DNA of 64,000 nucleotides from contig JARGXX010000092.1 of NCBI GenBank assembly GCA_030374765.1, positions 124,001 to 188,000 on the forward strand, read 5' to 3'. The translations under genes and the position numbers were made by a program. Shown here piece after piece: positions 49,976 to 59,791 of this stretch (positions are counted from its first letter, which is position 1; each line of letters starts with the position of its first letter). The DNA comes from Agarophyton chilense. Its lineage: Eukaryota; Rhodophyta; Florideophyceae; Gracilariales; Gracilariaceae. The notes under the pieces are model-generated. The model saw nothing but the letters and a program-made list of their open reading frames with translations, ran no database searches and had not been told where the DNA came from.

Positions 49976-52273
49976 CTAAACGCTTTCCACGCTGCTGCTC
50001 ACCAGTTCGCACTTGCACAGAGCGCACTGCTTCCCGCCGTGAATCCATCCGAATTCGTGCGTAACCGCCCGTGCCTCGCACCCGACGCAATGTAAAGGAA
50101 CCACCTCCGTCACAGCCACCCCGCTCTTCACGCATCGCGCAAACTCGTCCTTCTCGCTGCACGCAAACACCACCAGCCGCTCCTCGTCTGCTTCCAGCGC
50201 ACGTCTCACGCCCTCGCCCTCCCCCTCGCACACCGGGCACGCCGTCGTCACGCTTCCCCCCACCGCATCCGTCCGCTGCGCAACCAGCCGTCTTGCCTCC
50301 GTCGCTCTTCGTCGCATGGCCGACGCGTCGCGCGTCAACCCCGAGCACGTCCAAACAAATGCGCACATGCTTTCCAGAGACTTCAAGTCCATCTCCGAAA
50401 ACTGCTCCGTGCAACCGCCATCTTCGAGTACATGCGCGATGCACTCGTCGAAATGCATGCACAGCAGCCACTTTACAAGTAACGCGCTTGTCGTCTGAAC
50501 ACCATCTATCGCGTCCACGTTGCTCACACCGCTGCCAGAAATCACCCTCCTCAGCCATAGCAACACCATTGCCCTTTGCACGCGCGCCCACCTCTCATGC
50601 GTCTTCATGTTCTTTTCCTTTCCGCCCTCCACGTACTGGTGCGTTTCCAGTAACCACTCGTACCGGCTTCGAAGCCTTTGCGTCAGGCCATTCTTCACGT
50701 TGTCATACCTCCCGACAAACAGCCCCACATCCCACATGTTGATTCCGCGCCCAATCCATGTCACGGACAGAAAACGGTCGATACACTTTTCGATCGCCTC
50801 GCCAACGGCACCCACGTTCTGGCGCAGAGGCATGGTCAGTAAAGAAATGGAAGACCGTCTACCCGATCCGAGATACTTTCGAATGTTTCCCTTGGACGCT
50901 TCTCCAATCTCGGTACGAGACCGCAAATTGGTGCTTAGCACGTACACGCAAAAGCTATTTAGCGTCGTTGCAGCGCTCATAATAGGTTCTACCGCGTCTT
51001 CATCTTGTTTCAGAACAACGCTGCAAGAGACTAGAGATCGCTGCGGTTGTTGCACTCTAGCAGCAGCGTCAATATCCCATCGAAGCAATGAGCCATCCAT
51101 TCCAGCGCTCACGACGGAGCCATCGGCCATGATATGTGCCGCGGAAAGCAGCAATTCATGTGCCTGTGGCACACGCGAGACAGTGGGATGCTTCCATTGG
51201 TCGTCACATTGAAGCGCGCACCCATCGCCCCACTCCACGAGTACCAGGTCGTTTCCCACTGCAATCGCGAGACATATGGTCGACTTTCGAGCGCTAGTGG
51301 TGCAAAACGACAGTGAGCTTATAGGCGCTGATAAATCGGAGTGCCATAACACGCTTTGGTTCAAACGCAGTTCCGCGCTCTCACTAGCAGCACTGAGCGC
51401 ATGCACGACGAGCTTGCCGTGCTCGTGCGCCACAGCGATGAGCGTAATGTGCGGGGCGCCGGCTGGTACCTGCACGGTGTCGCAACTGGCCATCACATTA
51501 CTCCAAGCCGTCGTCAAGCACGCCAGATGTGGCACGGGCTCACTATGGGCGCTTTTCAGAAAGTCCTCATCGTAGACGAACACACCGGACTCACGCGCCA
51601 CAACCAGCAGGCGAAAGGGCGTTAGGGTGGACTGAACATCGGGCGGAGACGGAGCGAGCACAGTTGCAGTGCAAACGCAGTTGACATCAACCGAGGGCGG
51701 CGCAATCAAGAGCGGGAAATGAAGCCAGGCCGCCCACGCGCCGCCCCATCCGCCCTCGTCGCCGCGCTCCGCACGGCTCCCGAACAGGTGAAACGCGCCG
51801 TCTCCGAAAACGACGGCGACAAAGCCGCAATGCAACACGGCCAGCGACACAACGTCCGTAAAGTTGAGTGAAGTATCCTTCCTCAGCTGTTGCTGTTGGT
51901 TGACGCACACAAACTGATGGCCAACTGCAGGGGAGCTTCCGCCGCGCGGCGACGACGGCACGGCGCGAAGAAACGACGAAAACGGCGACGGAGGGCGGGC
52001 AGAGCGGGAGAGATTTAGAGCGGCTGCACAGTGCAGCGAGCTGACGACGGCGTCGGTGGCCAGAAAGAGACGGCCATCGGGGGTGGCGACGATTGTGCGA
52101 AGGCGCTTGACGACGGAGGGAAGCTTGCGACTGAGCGCGATGCTCCAGTCGTCGTGCATATCACATCGACGCCACGAAGGAGCGCTTTGTGCGAGCGGAT
52201 CGACGTCAGCGCCGTCGCGAGCATATATTTGTTGACTGCGATCAACGTGTGCCCTATCAATGCTGAGCGCCAC
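49976..52273 (-). CDS. WD40 protein with C-terminal zinc domain, GTF3C4/TFIIIC90-like
   Basis: A 765-residue protein. The N-terminal 420 residues look like a beta-propeller (blade-like strands such as RLFLATDAVVSSL, GFVAVVFGDGAFHLFG, SVVSAGMDGSLLRWDI), followed by a helical region. The C-terminal 80 residues carry paired Cys and His: ACPVCEGEGEGV, then VVPLHCVGCEARAV, HEFGWIHGGK and QCALCKCEL. This order (propeller, helices, CxxC-type zinc domain with a terminal CxxC) is that of the TFIIIC subunit GTF3C4/TFIIIC90 and of fungal Tfc8-like proteins, which help assemble the RNA polymerase III promoter complex. The evidence is architecture plus Cys spacing, not an alignment, so other zinc-ended WD40 proteins (for example Vps-type) remain possible. 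It is convergent with CURT1. Confidence 0.68.
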   Translation of the reverse strand: MALSIDRAHVDRSQQIYARDGADVDPLAQSAPSWRRCDMHDDWSIALSRKLPSVVKRLRTIVATPDGRLFLATDAVVSSLHCAAALNLSRSARPPSPFSSFLRAVPSSPRGGSSPAVGHQFVCVNQQQQLRKDTSLNFTDVVSLAVLHCGFVAVVFGDGAFHLFGSRAERGDEGGWGGAWAAWLHFPLLIAPPSVDVNCVCTATVLAPSPPDVQSTLTPFRLLVVARESGVFVYDEDFLKSAHSEPVPHLACLTTAWSNVMASCDTVQVPAGAPHITLIAVAHEHGKLVVHALSAASESAELRLNQSVLWHSDLSAPISSLSFCTTSARKSTICLAIAVGNDLVLVEWGDGCALQCDDQWKHPTVSRVPQAHELLLSAAHIMADGSVVSAGMDGSLLRWDIDAAARVQQPQRSLVSCSVVLKQDEDAVEPIMSAATTLNSFCVYVLSTNLRSRTEIGEASKGNIRKYLGSGRRSSISLLTMPLRQNVGAVGEAIEKCIDRFLSVTWIGRGINMWDVGLFVGRYDNVKNGLTQRLRSRYEWLLETHQYVEGGKEKNMKTHERWARVQRAMVLLWLRRVISGSGVSNVDAIDGVQTTSALLVKWLLCMHFDECIAHVLEDGGCTEQFSEMDLKSLESMCAFVWTCSGLTRDASAMRRRATEARRLVAQRTDAVGGSVTTACPVCEGEGEGVRRALEADEERLVVFACSEKDEFARCVKSGVAVTEVVPLHCVGCEARAVTHEFGWIHGGKQCALCKCELVSSSVESV

Positions 52274-55185
52274 ACGCCACTCGGCCTACGTCCTTACGCG
52301 TTTGTGACACATCCTTCCACGTTGTGCAAGAATAACTTACGCCCGCTGACGTTTCAAATCTCCAAACTTTTGCTTTTTCCCCATCTGCCACGCGTCTTTC
52401 GCATATGCGTCCCTTCTCCGGATCTGCTCTGTATTCTTGCTGTCGGGACCGCCAACCCCCCCGAACTGTACGTGCCCACTGGGTCACAACACCCCCGGAC
52501 CCGCTCAACCTGGTCCTATCCATCCTTCTAACCCCTCACGCATCGCCATTGCCCCCCCCCGCCCGTCAACCACTCAACTGAGACACCCTCCTCACGTCTA
52601 TCCAAACAAACAGACTCACCTCTTCAACATTCCCTCGTTTCGTACGCGTACGTTCCATGCAAATTCACCTTGTATATCTGTATTTTCCGTTTGAGAACCG
52701 CATCCAGCGCAGAAATGCCTCTTTTGTGACCCAAATATCTACCGAGCACACATTTTTGGTTATTGGTGCACAATTATTCTTCTTGCGTTTCATTTCACTG
52801 CTCTGTTAACTGTCACTCTTTTTCATTTTCGTGACACCTTTTCACGCCACTTCCGCTATTCCACATGCCCTTATCTCTTAAACACTTTAATCAACGGTTC
52901 TCCTGCAATCATATCAATCATGGGCCTCTCATTTTACTTGGTGCGCGTCTAGGGCGTAATACAGCCAGTAGTTTTCCCCGAATTCGACTCTGAATCAGCT
53001 AAACTCAGTACGTTGTGTGACCGCTCAGATGACGACTACTCACTAGACACCCCCCGCCCCTCTTTTTCCCTACCTCTGCCCTTTCCTACACCCCCACTTC
53101 ATTTTCCCTCCATTCTATCGATAAGTGTTCTTGCACTATTTTTCATCCACACATATCTCCTCCGTTGCTTCTAGAACAGAAGAGGACCACCAGTCCGCTT
53201 TCATTGGCGATGTTGTCGTTTTTATCGCGTTTTGTATCTCAAATCTACAAACAGCACTGTATTAATGTTCACTTACCTGAAACATGGATTTCTTGTCTCC
53301 TACAAGTTAGTTTGATTTCTTTCGTCTTTGCAAATTGGAACGATAGTTGCTTATCTCTGTCGTTTTCATCGTCCTTGCCGGAAGAGCTTTTCTAAAAGCG
53401 GCATATGGAAATTCTGAACCAATGAAGCAATATCCGAGAACGGAAGACAAATGTTGGGTCTTACCCAATGGCCAGGAATCGAAGCTTTATCGGGCACTAT
53501 TCTCGGTCACTTGATGGCTACCTCTACAAATGAAGGTTTCAAACATGTGCACTCTAGCACTCTTATCCTAAATGAAGGATCTTCGTAGCAACTATATGCC
53601 TCCATATGAAGCCCTGCCTGTGGATTCTATCAATAACCAAGTCACTTTCTGAAACAAGATAAAGGAGTAATACACTCTATTGCAGTTCATGAGGTTGTAG
53701 AGGAAGCATGCGCGCATCGCCGGTAACAGGGCATGCACCTGCCCCAGGATTATAGAATAGGAAGTTCCACTGGGAGAGTGTATATTTAAAAATATCCAAG
53801 CGTGCAATTGCGAGAGGCTGCAGTTCATCTTATGCATTTGTGTTCTTCTTATGAAAACACGCCATAAAACCAGGACACGCTGGGTATGAAAGAAACTATT
53901 GTGAACTGCGTGGATGACGTTCATTAAAGAGTATACATCAAACACGGACCAGATTCATGCTTAATACGCAACCAAATGACTGCTTCCCCTCCTTGGAACA
54001 TCCAAATACCAGGAATGACTTGGAATCAACTCAGGTAAGCATGTTCTGTGTGACAGTCATGGCGCAGTTCACCTATTCCATCCCTATCGATTTTCGAAAG
54101 TACTGTACGAGTATAAATGGAAATCAATAAAACGTGTATTGGGAAAGAATGCGCCATGGATGTTCGAAGATTCCAAGAGAGGCTCTGTATGGGGCCATAC
54201 AAGAATGGGACGTGGGCTGGAATAGCGTAGCATGATGTGCCTGCGCAACTGCACACGCAGATTATGCATTTTCTGCTCCGGTCATACAAAAATTGTCGAA
54301 GAGACCGGGTCCGGCCTTGTATTCTGGGATCGGATATTTGCCCCGGTAGCTCCTCCTTGAGCCAAAAATCGGTCTTACTTGAAAGTCACCAATCATTGCC
54401 ACGAGTTGCTGCCCGGTGCTTTCCCTCTTCCAGCCTTGAAATAACTACCTTGTGTCTTTTAGAAGATTTCCTCTGATCGTCGGCTGTGAAGGGCTTCAGA
54501 TATGGCCCTTTTCTGTGATCAATGGTTGTCAATAGCCACCCTTACCATTTCTTTACATGCGCCATAGATCGACACAAGTCCTGTAACATAAGAATCTTCC
54601 TTCTACAGAGGCGCTGGATTTCCATTTTTGCACATTCATTTTCTCAAATAAAAAGAACAGAAACACGGGCATTTATTCCAAGATGCTATCTGTTCTGTCG
54701 ATATGTTTCCTACGATGGACCTTCACCCTTGACGACCTCGAGAATGGATCAGTTCCAACTGTTTCAAGCTCGGACCACATGAGTTCTCAAAAGCTTTTTG
54801 AAAGCTCAACCCATGCAATGTGATCACGCCTGTCTCAGAAGTACATTACCGTTACATGATACATTTCCTTTTGGAGTGCTTTTGGACAACTCCAAAGACC
54901 CCATTATGAATGCACCTCAGTTACCGCCTTTTTTACTGCGTAAAATGCTACATTGTATGATAAATCTTTTAACATCTGAACATTTTGAATCGTTCCACTC
55001 TTCGACAAAGAATATACGCAACCCCCTGTCATCCAGGCCCTCTGTAAACCAGGTTCAAACCTTTTCTTGGACTAAATTCTATATCGCCGACGACGATTGC
55101 TAACAGTCACTAAAGAGGAGACCATCCCAAATAACAAATCTACTCATCTCTTCGGCTTCCGAAGATCAGCGGATGTGATCAAAAC
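52274..55185. other. Gene-free region of 2.9 kb
   Basis: AT-richer than its left neighbour, with many C/T-rich stretches on the plus strand (about 52300-53160), and only short reading frames. Frames at 53592-53945 (minus) and 54798-55103 (plus) show no domain. The end contains the presumed promoter of C2H2 gene A. I see no repeat structure of note. Confidence 0.45.
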
Positions 55186-56129
55186 ATGGATCTCACTAGC
55201 ATTCTGAACCAAGCGAATTTCCCTACAACAGCAGAAGACAGCTCACATGGTACACCCTGCAACAAGGTGCTCCGAAAGACGCCGCTGTCGCCATTTTACA
55301 ACATTCCAGAGTGGAATCACAGCATTTACGGCGGGAGGTTTCCAAATCAGCCATCAACATCTGTCTCTTTCGGAGAGTTTGCTGAGGGTTTTCATATGCC
55401 CCAACGAACGTGGATACCAACTCTCTCCCCTCCAAATTCATCAATCCATTCACAGAAGGGGGCAATGAGCTACCGACAGAAGAGAGAAGGCTTGACGTTT
55501 TCGTCCCTCACTGCAGAGAGGCTGGAACCTGGTTCCAAGCGGAGAAAGTGTGAGTCATGCTTGAAGACTTTTTACTCAAGTACACATTTGGAAATTCATG
55601 AAGAAACGGTAGGTTCATTTTTTTCTGATTAACATGTGGCAATGACTAAAACCATTACGTGATGTGCTTCTGATAGGTGCACAGGGGGATCAAAAGACAC
55701 AAATGCCCCCAGTGCAACTCTTCATTTGGACAGAGTGGAACGTTAACGCGGCACATCCTGACAGTACATGAAAAACGTCGGGATCACGAATGCATGCAGC
55801 CAAATTGTCGAAAACGATTCAGTTCAGCATGGAGTTTAAAAGTTCACGTGGTAAGATGTAAACCTCCCTTGCTGTACGCAAGAAGTTGAGTGATTTACTT
55901 TCCTAACAACAACAAATATCTTCTTGTTCACTTTGGGCAGCGAAACGTGCATTATAAGCTGAGGCCGTACAGTTGTCATGTGCCTGGCTGTAAAAGGGCT
56001 TTTGGAAACTTGTGGAACCGAAGGAAGCATGAACGCAACGTGCATGGAATGCAGCGAGATAGGTTGTCTAAGAGCATTAGCGATGTTTCAGCCACCCCAC
56101 ATGGCCGCGAGAAACGCTCGTGTAGTTGA
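55186..56129 (+). CDS. C2H2 zinc-finger protein A, three exons
   Basis: Spliced gene: exons 55186-55608, 55677-55850 and 55941-56129; 261 residues. Both introns are phase 0 with GT-AG ends (donors GTAGGT and GTAAGA, acceptors GATAG and GGCAG). Four C2H2 fingers follow a Ser/Pro-rich N-terminus starting MDLTSILNQ: CESC and CPQC fingers (CX2C) and then CMQPNC and CHVPGC fingers (CX4C). All four have the X12 spacing to the first His and an HX4H ending. Each intron cuts between the two His of a finger (fingers 1 and 3). The linkers (THEK- or NVHYKLRPY-like) resemble DNA-binding fingers of the GLI/TFIIIA style, so a nuclear transcription factor is likely. It is a paralogue of the gene at 58.4 kb. 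Confidence 0.85.
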
Positions 56130-58381
56130 GGCTGGCCGGAAAAGGCGACGGAGAAAATAGCACATTGTGAGTCAATTTGTGACGCGTGTGGGCACGAAAG
56201 AGCGAAAGTGCTTCATGGACTATCCACTGTAACTGGCAAGAACAAAGTCATTCCATGGTTGATTAGGGTTTAAATCTCAAGATAGATGAAAGTTCTCCTC
56301 ATATAGATAGATTCACACCGAAATCATGTCGAGAGAATTGTTTCCACATTGGAACATCCGGCGAGGGAGGTGTTTACCGGGCCGTAGAAATTAGGCACCG
56401 CTCACCGCAAACGTAAGAGAGTAAAAAAAGACGCTTCGGGGGTCCACCTGGCGATGCAAAAGGTGTGCAAATCAAAGTTCCTGCCGATTCGTACCTACCC
56501 CTCAGATGTTGATCACCTTGAAAAAGAGTGAATCGCCTTACTTCTCGAACATCTCTATAGAAGCACCGTCTCTCGCGCAAGGAATCTAAGATCTCTCGTA
56601 CGAAATGCGAATCTCTCGAGATGTGCTGTGGTTGGTGCACAGTCGACATCCGCCTGAATCCTCTACCAAGCAACTCGCCCCTTCACCGGTGACATTGTAC
56701 ACAACTTATGTGTCACCTTTTGTAGCCATCAATCTACTACAACAATCGTTTTCAATGCCCCGCTTTCGATGCATCAGACTCAGCAACATCATCGACAGCA
56801 TCGACGATACCTAGCTAGAACGAGAGCCAAATGTCGCCTACTTTCTCGAAATTTAGCCTCAGAGGCCAGCAACGAAGCCCTTCTAAACCACCCCCACTCA
56901 TGGTAACATTTCCACTTCATCTCTCGGCTTGGACCGACCTTCACATTACACCGGCGAAATGGTTGCACATACAGATTTCTCGATTTGACGTTAGGCACAA
57001 TGTAGATCCCGCACACCTGACACCAAAAACGTGTCGTCTTTGGTCGTATCCACCACTCACCCTCCTGAACAAATTCTGCAGCCACGAACCACCGTCCCTG
57101 CTAGAGGCACCCCCGTTGCGTGCGATTGACAAGCCATAAAGCGGAAGTGAATTTCGCGTGCGTCATGGCCTGTCCATCTCCACTTGACTGTTTACCCGTA
57201 CGGGACGTTTTGGAAACCAATCATACTTTTGTATCATCGGCCACACGAAACGCTACTTTGTTGGTCTTTTCACGCGACTGCGGTCGGGGCTATAGTTCCT
57301 CTGTATATCCTCTTCGAAAGGAGTTCCATTGACCGACAAGCGCCATTCAATCTCCTTCTTGAATCTAAACGCCTTGGTAGTAGTACCTCAGGAATATGCT
57401 TTTCACAACAATGTCCGAAACAAGGTACGGCCTCATACCGCCATGATTGGGACGTCTTTATTGGTTGTGAAGTACCATGGAGTGTATCGTGTCCTGGGAT
57501 GCTGCATCATTAAGGCTCGGGCGCTCCACGCTATGGCACCACAAACTTGCGCAGTACTCTATTTTTGAATAACTCGTCTGTCTCATTCATGACAGAAAAA
57601 GACAGAGTCTTTAACTAGTCCATCATGAACCGCTGTGTCAGTAAGGGTACTAACATGTTACTTTCGGCTTCATACAGAGGCTACAATGACGGTTCTAGCC
57701 CCCAAAAGAGTTGCTCCCACCTCGTGTAAGATTGAGGCCAACCGCTGTCAATTCCGGTGACAGTCACATGAGGCTCATCATCTGCCACTGTGTTTGAGGT
57801 GCCCCGCCCCAGTCCCGTAGCTCTCGCAGTCCAACATAAAGTTACATTACGTGTTTGGCGGCTTGCTGTTATTCACGGGTACTAACAGAGGGCGATAGCG
57901 ACAAACACGTTGATAATACGCGAAAACGAACCCGCCGCAACTCTTCACGTATGTGCCGCAAGTATTCACGGATTCGTGTGAAATATGTACCAAGACACAG
58001 CACTTCACACCAGGCGCTACGAGCAAATCAAACGGCGTTCAAAGCTGCATGTAGGCAGCAGTGCGCTTCAAAGGTTGTCTCGCCCCCATTGCGACAGACC
58101 AACACATTCTGAGTTGTGATAAGTAATCAGCAAGGCTTGGGCTTAAAATGGGTTTCATCAAACGTTTCTCCAGGTTACGTTAGAAAAAAATATGTGTCGC
58201 TAGATGTTAAAGTGTGCCAGACAACGACAAAACCCCAAGGAGTCCCCAATGTTTGGTCGCGATTCCACGAAAAGCTGAGGCCGGCAGAGATACCGCCAGC
58301 ACGTTAGGCATTTAAGGCGTTGACACAATAGTTGTATGTCGCACCGTTCTACCTATTCTTCACAGCGATATCAAAGGGAAC
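56130..58381. other. Interval between the two C2H2 paralogues
   Basis: No supported gene in 2.25 kb. Frames at 56831-57139 (plus) and 56789-57085 (minus) lie on opposite strands of the same DNA and neither has a known domain; those at 57184-57568 overlap each other. I found no third copy of the zinc-finger gene and no obvious repeat. Its end must hold the promoter of C2H2 gene B. Confidence 0.45.
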
Positions 58382-59419
58382 ATGGACCTCTCTAAAATCC
58401 TCAACGATCCGCTTTCAACGTCCAGAGGGACCAATTCACACCGCCGAAGCCGCTACGAAAGACAAATCACCTCTCGTAGCTTATCTACACACGGAACACG
58501 AGCGGCAGGGAGCACGAGCACCAGTAGAGCACAAGACTTCCAGGTAAAGTTTGCAGCATCCATGTGAGTGTAGGCGAAGCGCTTTCGGCGGCAATGTCTG
58601 ACTGTTGGGAATGATTGATGAAACAGGGACAGGCTCTAAGACCGTTTAGTTCACGCCCAAGCGGTGATTCAAGCTTGGGGGGGTTGCGCAGGAACGAGGC
58701 CAGTGGTGTGGCCGATGGTGACGGTAGGGTTGGAGAGGCGGATGCTCATAACAGCGGTAGCGGCGACGGTATGCCCATCGCAGCGATGCTGGGCAACAAC
58801 CCTCGACCGACGAAAAAACCTCGCTCGCGTTCGGACGCAAAACGGAAGCAATGCTCCATGTGTGGGAAGACGTTCTATTCCAGCACGCACGTAGAAATCC
58901 ATGAGAAGACTGTAAGTTTGCATAAGTTGGGCGCTGCTACGAGTGCGTTAGCGGCTTTGCGGGAGTTTCTGACATGATGATGTGCGACTGGTGATGAAGG
59001 TACATCTCGGGATCAAGAACCACCGCTGCCAGCTATGCCCGGCGCGTTTCGGGCAGAGCGGGACACTCAAGCGCCATTTGCGCACGGTGCACGAGAAGAG
59101 GCGCGACCACGAGTGCAGCGAGCCGTTCTGCGGCAAGCGCTTCAGCTCGGCGTGGAGTCTCAAAGTTCACACGGTAAGTAATGCAATCGGGCTTTGATGC
59201 GCTTGTTCTCCACGCCGCCCCACCACTGACCGCCGAGCGTTGCTCTCCCTTGCCACCTGACAGCAAAACGTCCACGAGAAGCTTAGACCGTTCGTGTGCC
59301 GCGCGGGCGGGTGCTCACGTACGTTCGGCAATCTGTGGAACCGCCGCAAGCACGAGCGTAACGTTCACAGCATGACGCACAGCAGGACGCCACCTCCACC
59401 ACCTCCGCCCGCTCCCTAG
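58382..59419 (+). CDS. C2H2 zinc-finger protein B, four exons
   Basis: Spliced gene: exons 58382-58543, 58627-58911, 59000-59173 and 59264-59419; 258 residues. Introns are phase 0 with GT-AG ends (donors GTAAAG, GTAAGT, GTAAGT). The acceptor of exon 2 could be either of two AG sites 6 bases apart. It begins MDLSKILND, like its neighbour's MDLTSILNQ, and has the same four fingers: CSMC, CQLC (CX2C), CSEPFC and CRAGGC (CX4C), again with two introns between the paired His of fingers 1 and 3. The 174-base exon carrying finger 2 has the same length in both genes. Gene B has an extra intron in the N-terminal part and a C-terminal Pro run. It ends 372 bases before SUZ12. Probably a nuclear DNA-binding factor. 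Confidence 0.87.
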
Positions 59420-59791
59420 ACATCGCGTCGGACCCGGGACAGCTCCTCGCCCGCGTGCTGTAAACAACAGTACCCATCTACCCTATTCGTACTATGTAGC
59501 CCTTCAACCCTTACTCCTCGCAAGTTAAGTGTCCCACGTTGGGTGTATGCTGCGGGACAGTGTTGCCTTACCCGCGCCTACCAAGTTCGCACTGCGAAGA
59601 GTAGGCGCGCTTTGCCTGCCTCGAGAGCGCGCGTGTCATTACTTTGTTGTGTTAAAAAAAAAGGCTTTCTAGCTAGGCGGTGGCTCCCAATTTGGTAGCA
59701 ATCCGAACTCCCCCACCCCCTCCCGCCGCAGACCTCATCAACTTCCATAGTCCACCCGCCCCTCCGCCCTCCGCCGCGACGAGAAAGCACC
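59420..59791. promoter_or_regulatory. Upstream region of SUZ12
   Basis: Short gap between C2H2 gene B and SUZ12, with C-rich DNA just before the ATG. No separate gene. Confidence 0.35.

Noticed and set aside
56789-57085. Minus-strand frame with a CxxC pair that could pass for a U1-type finger
   Set aside because: The His ligands are not in place and a plus-strand frame covers the same DNA equally well.
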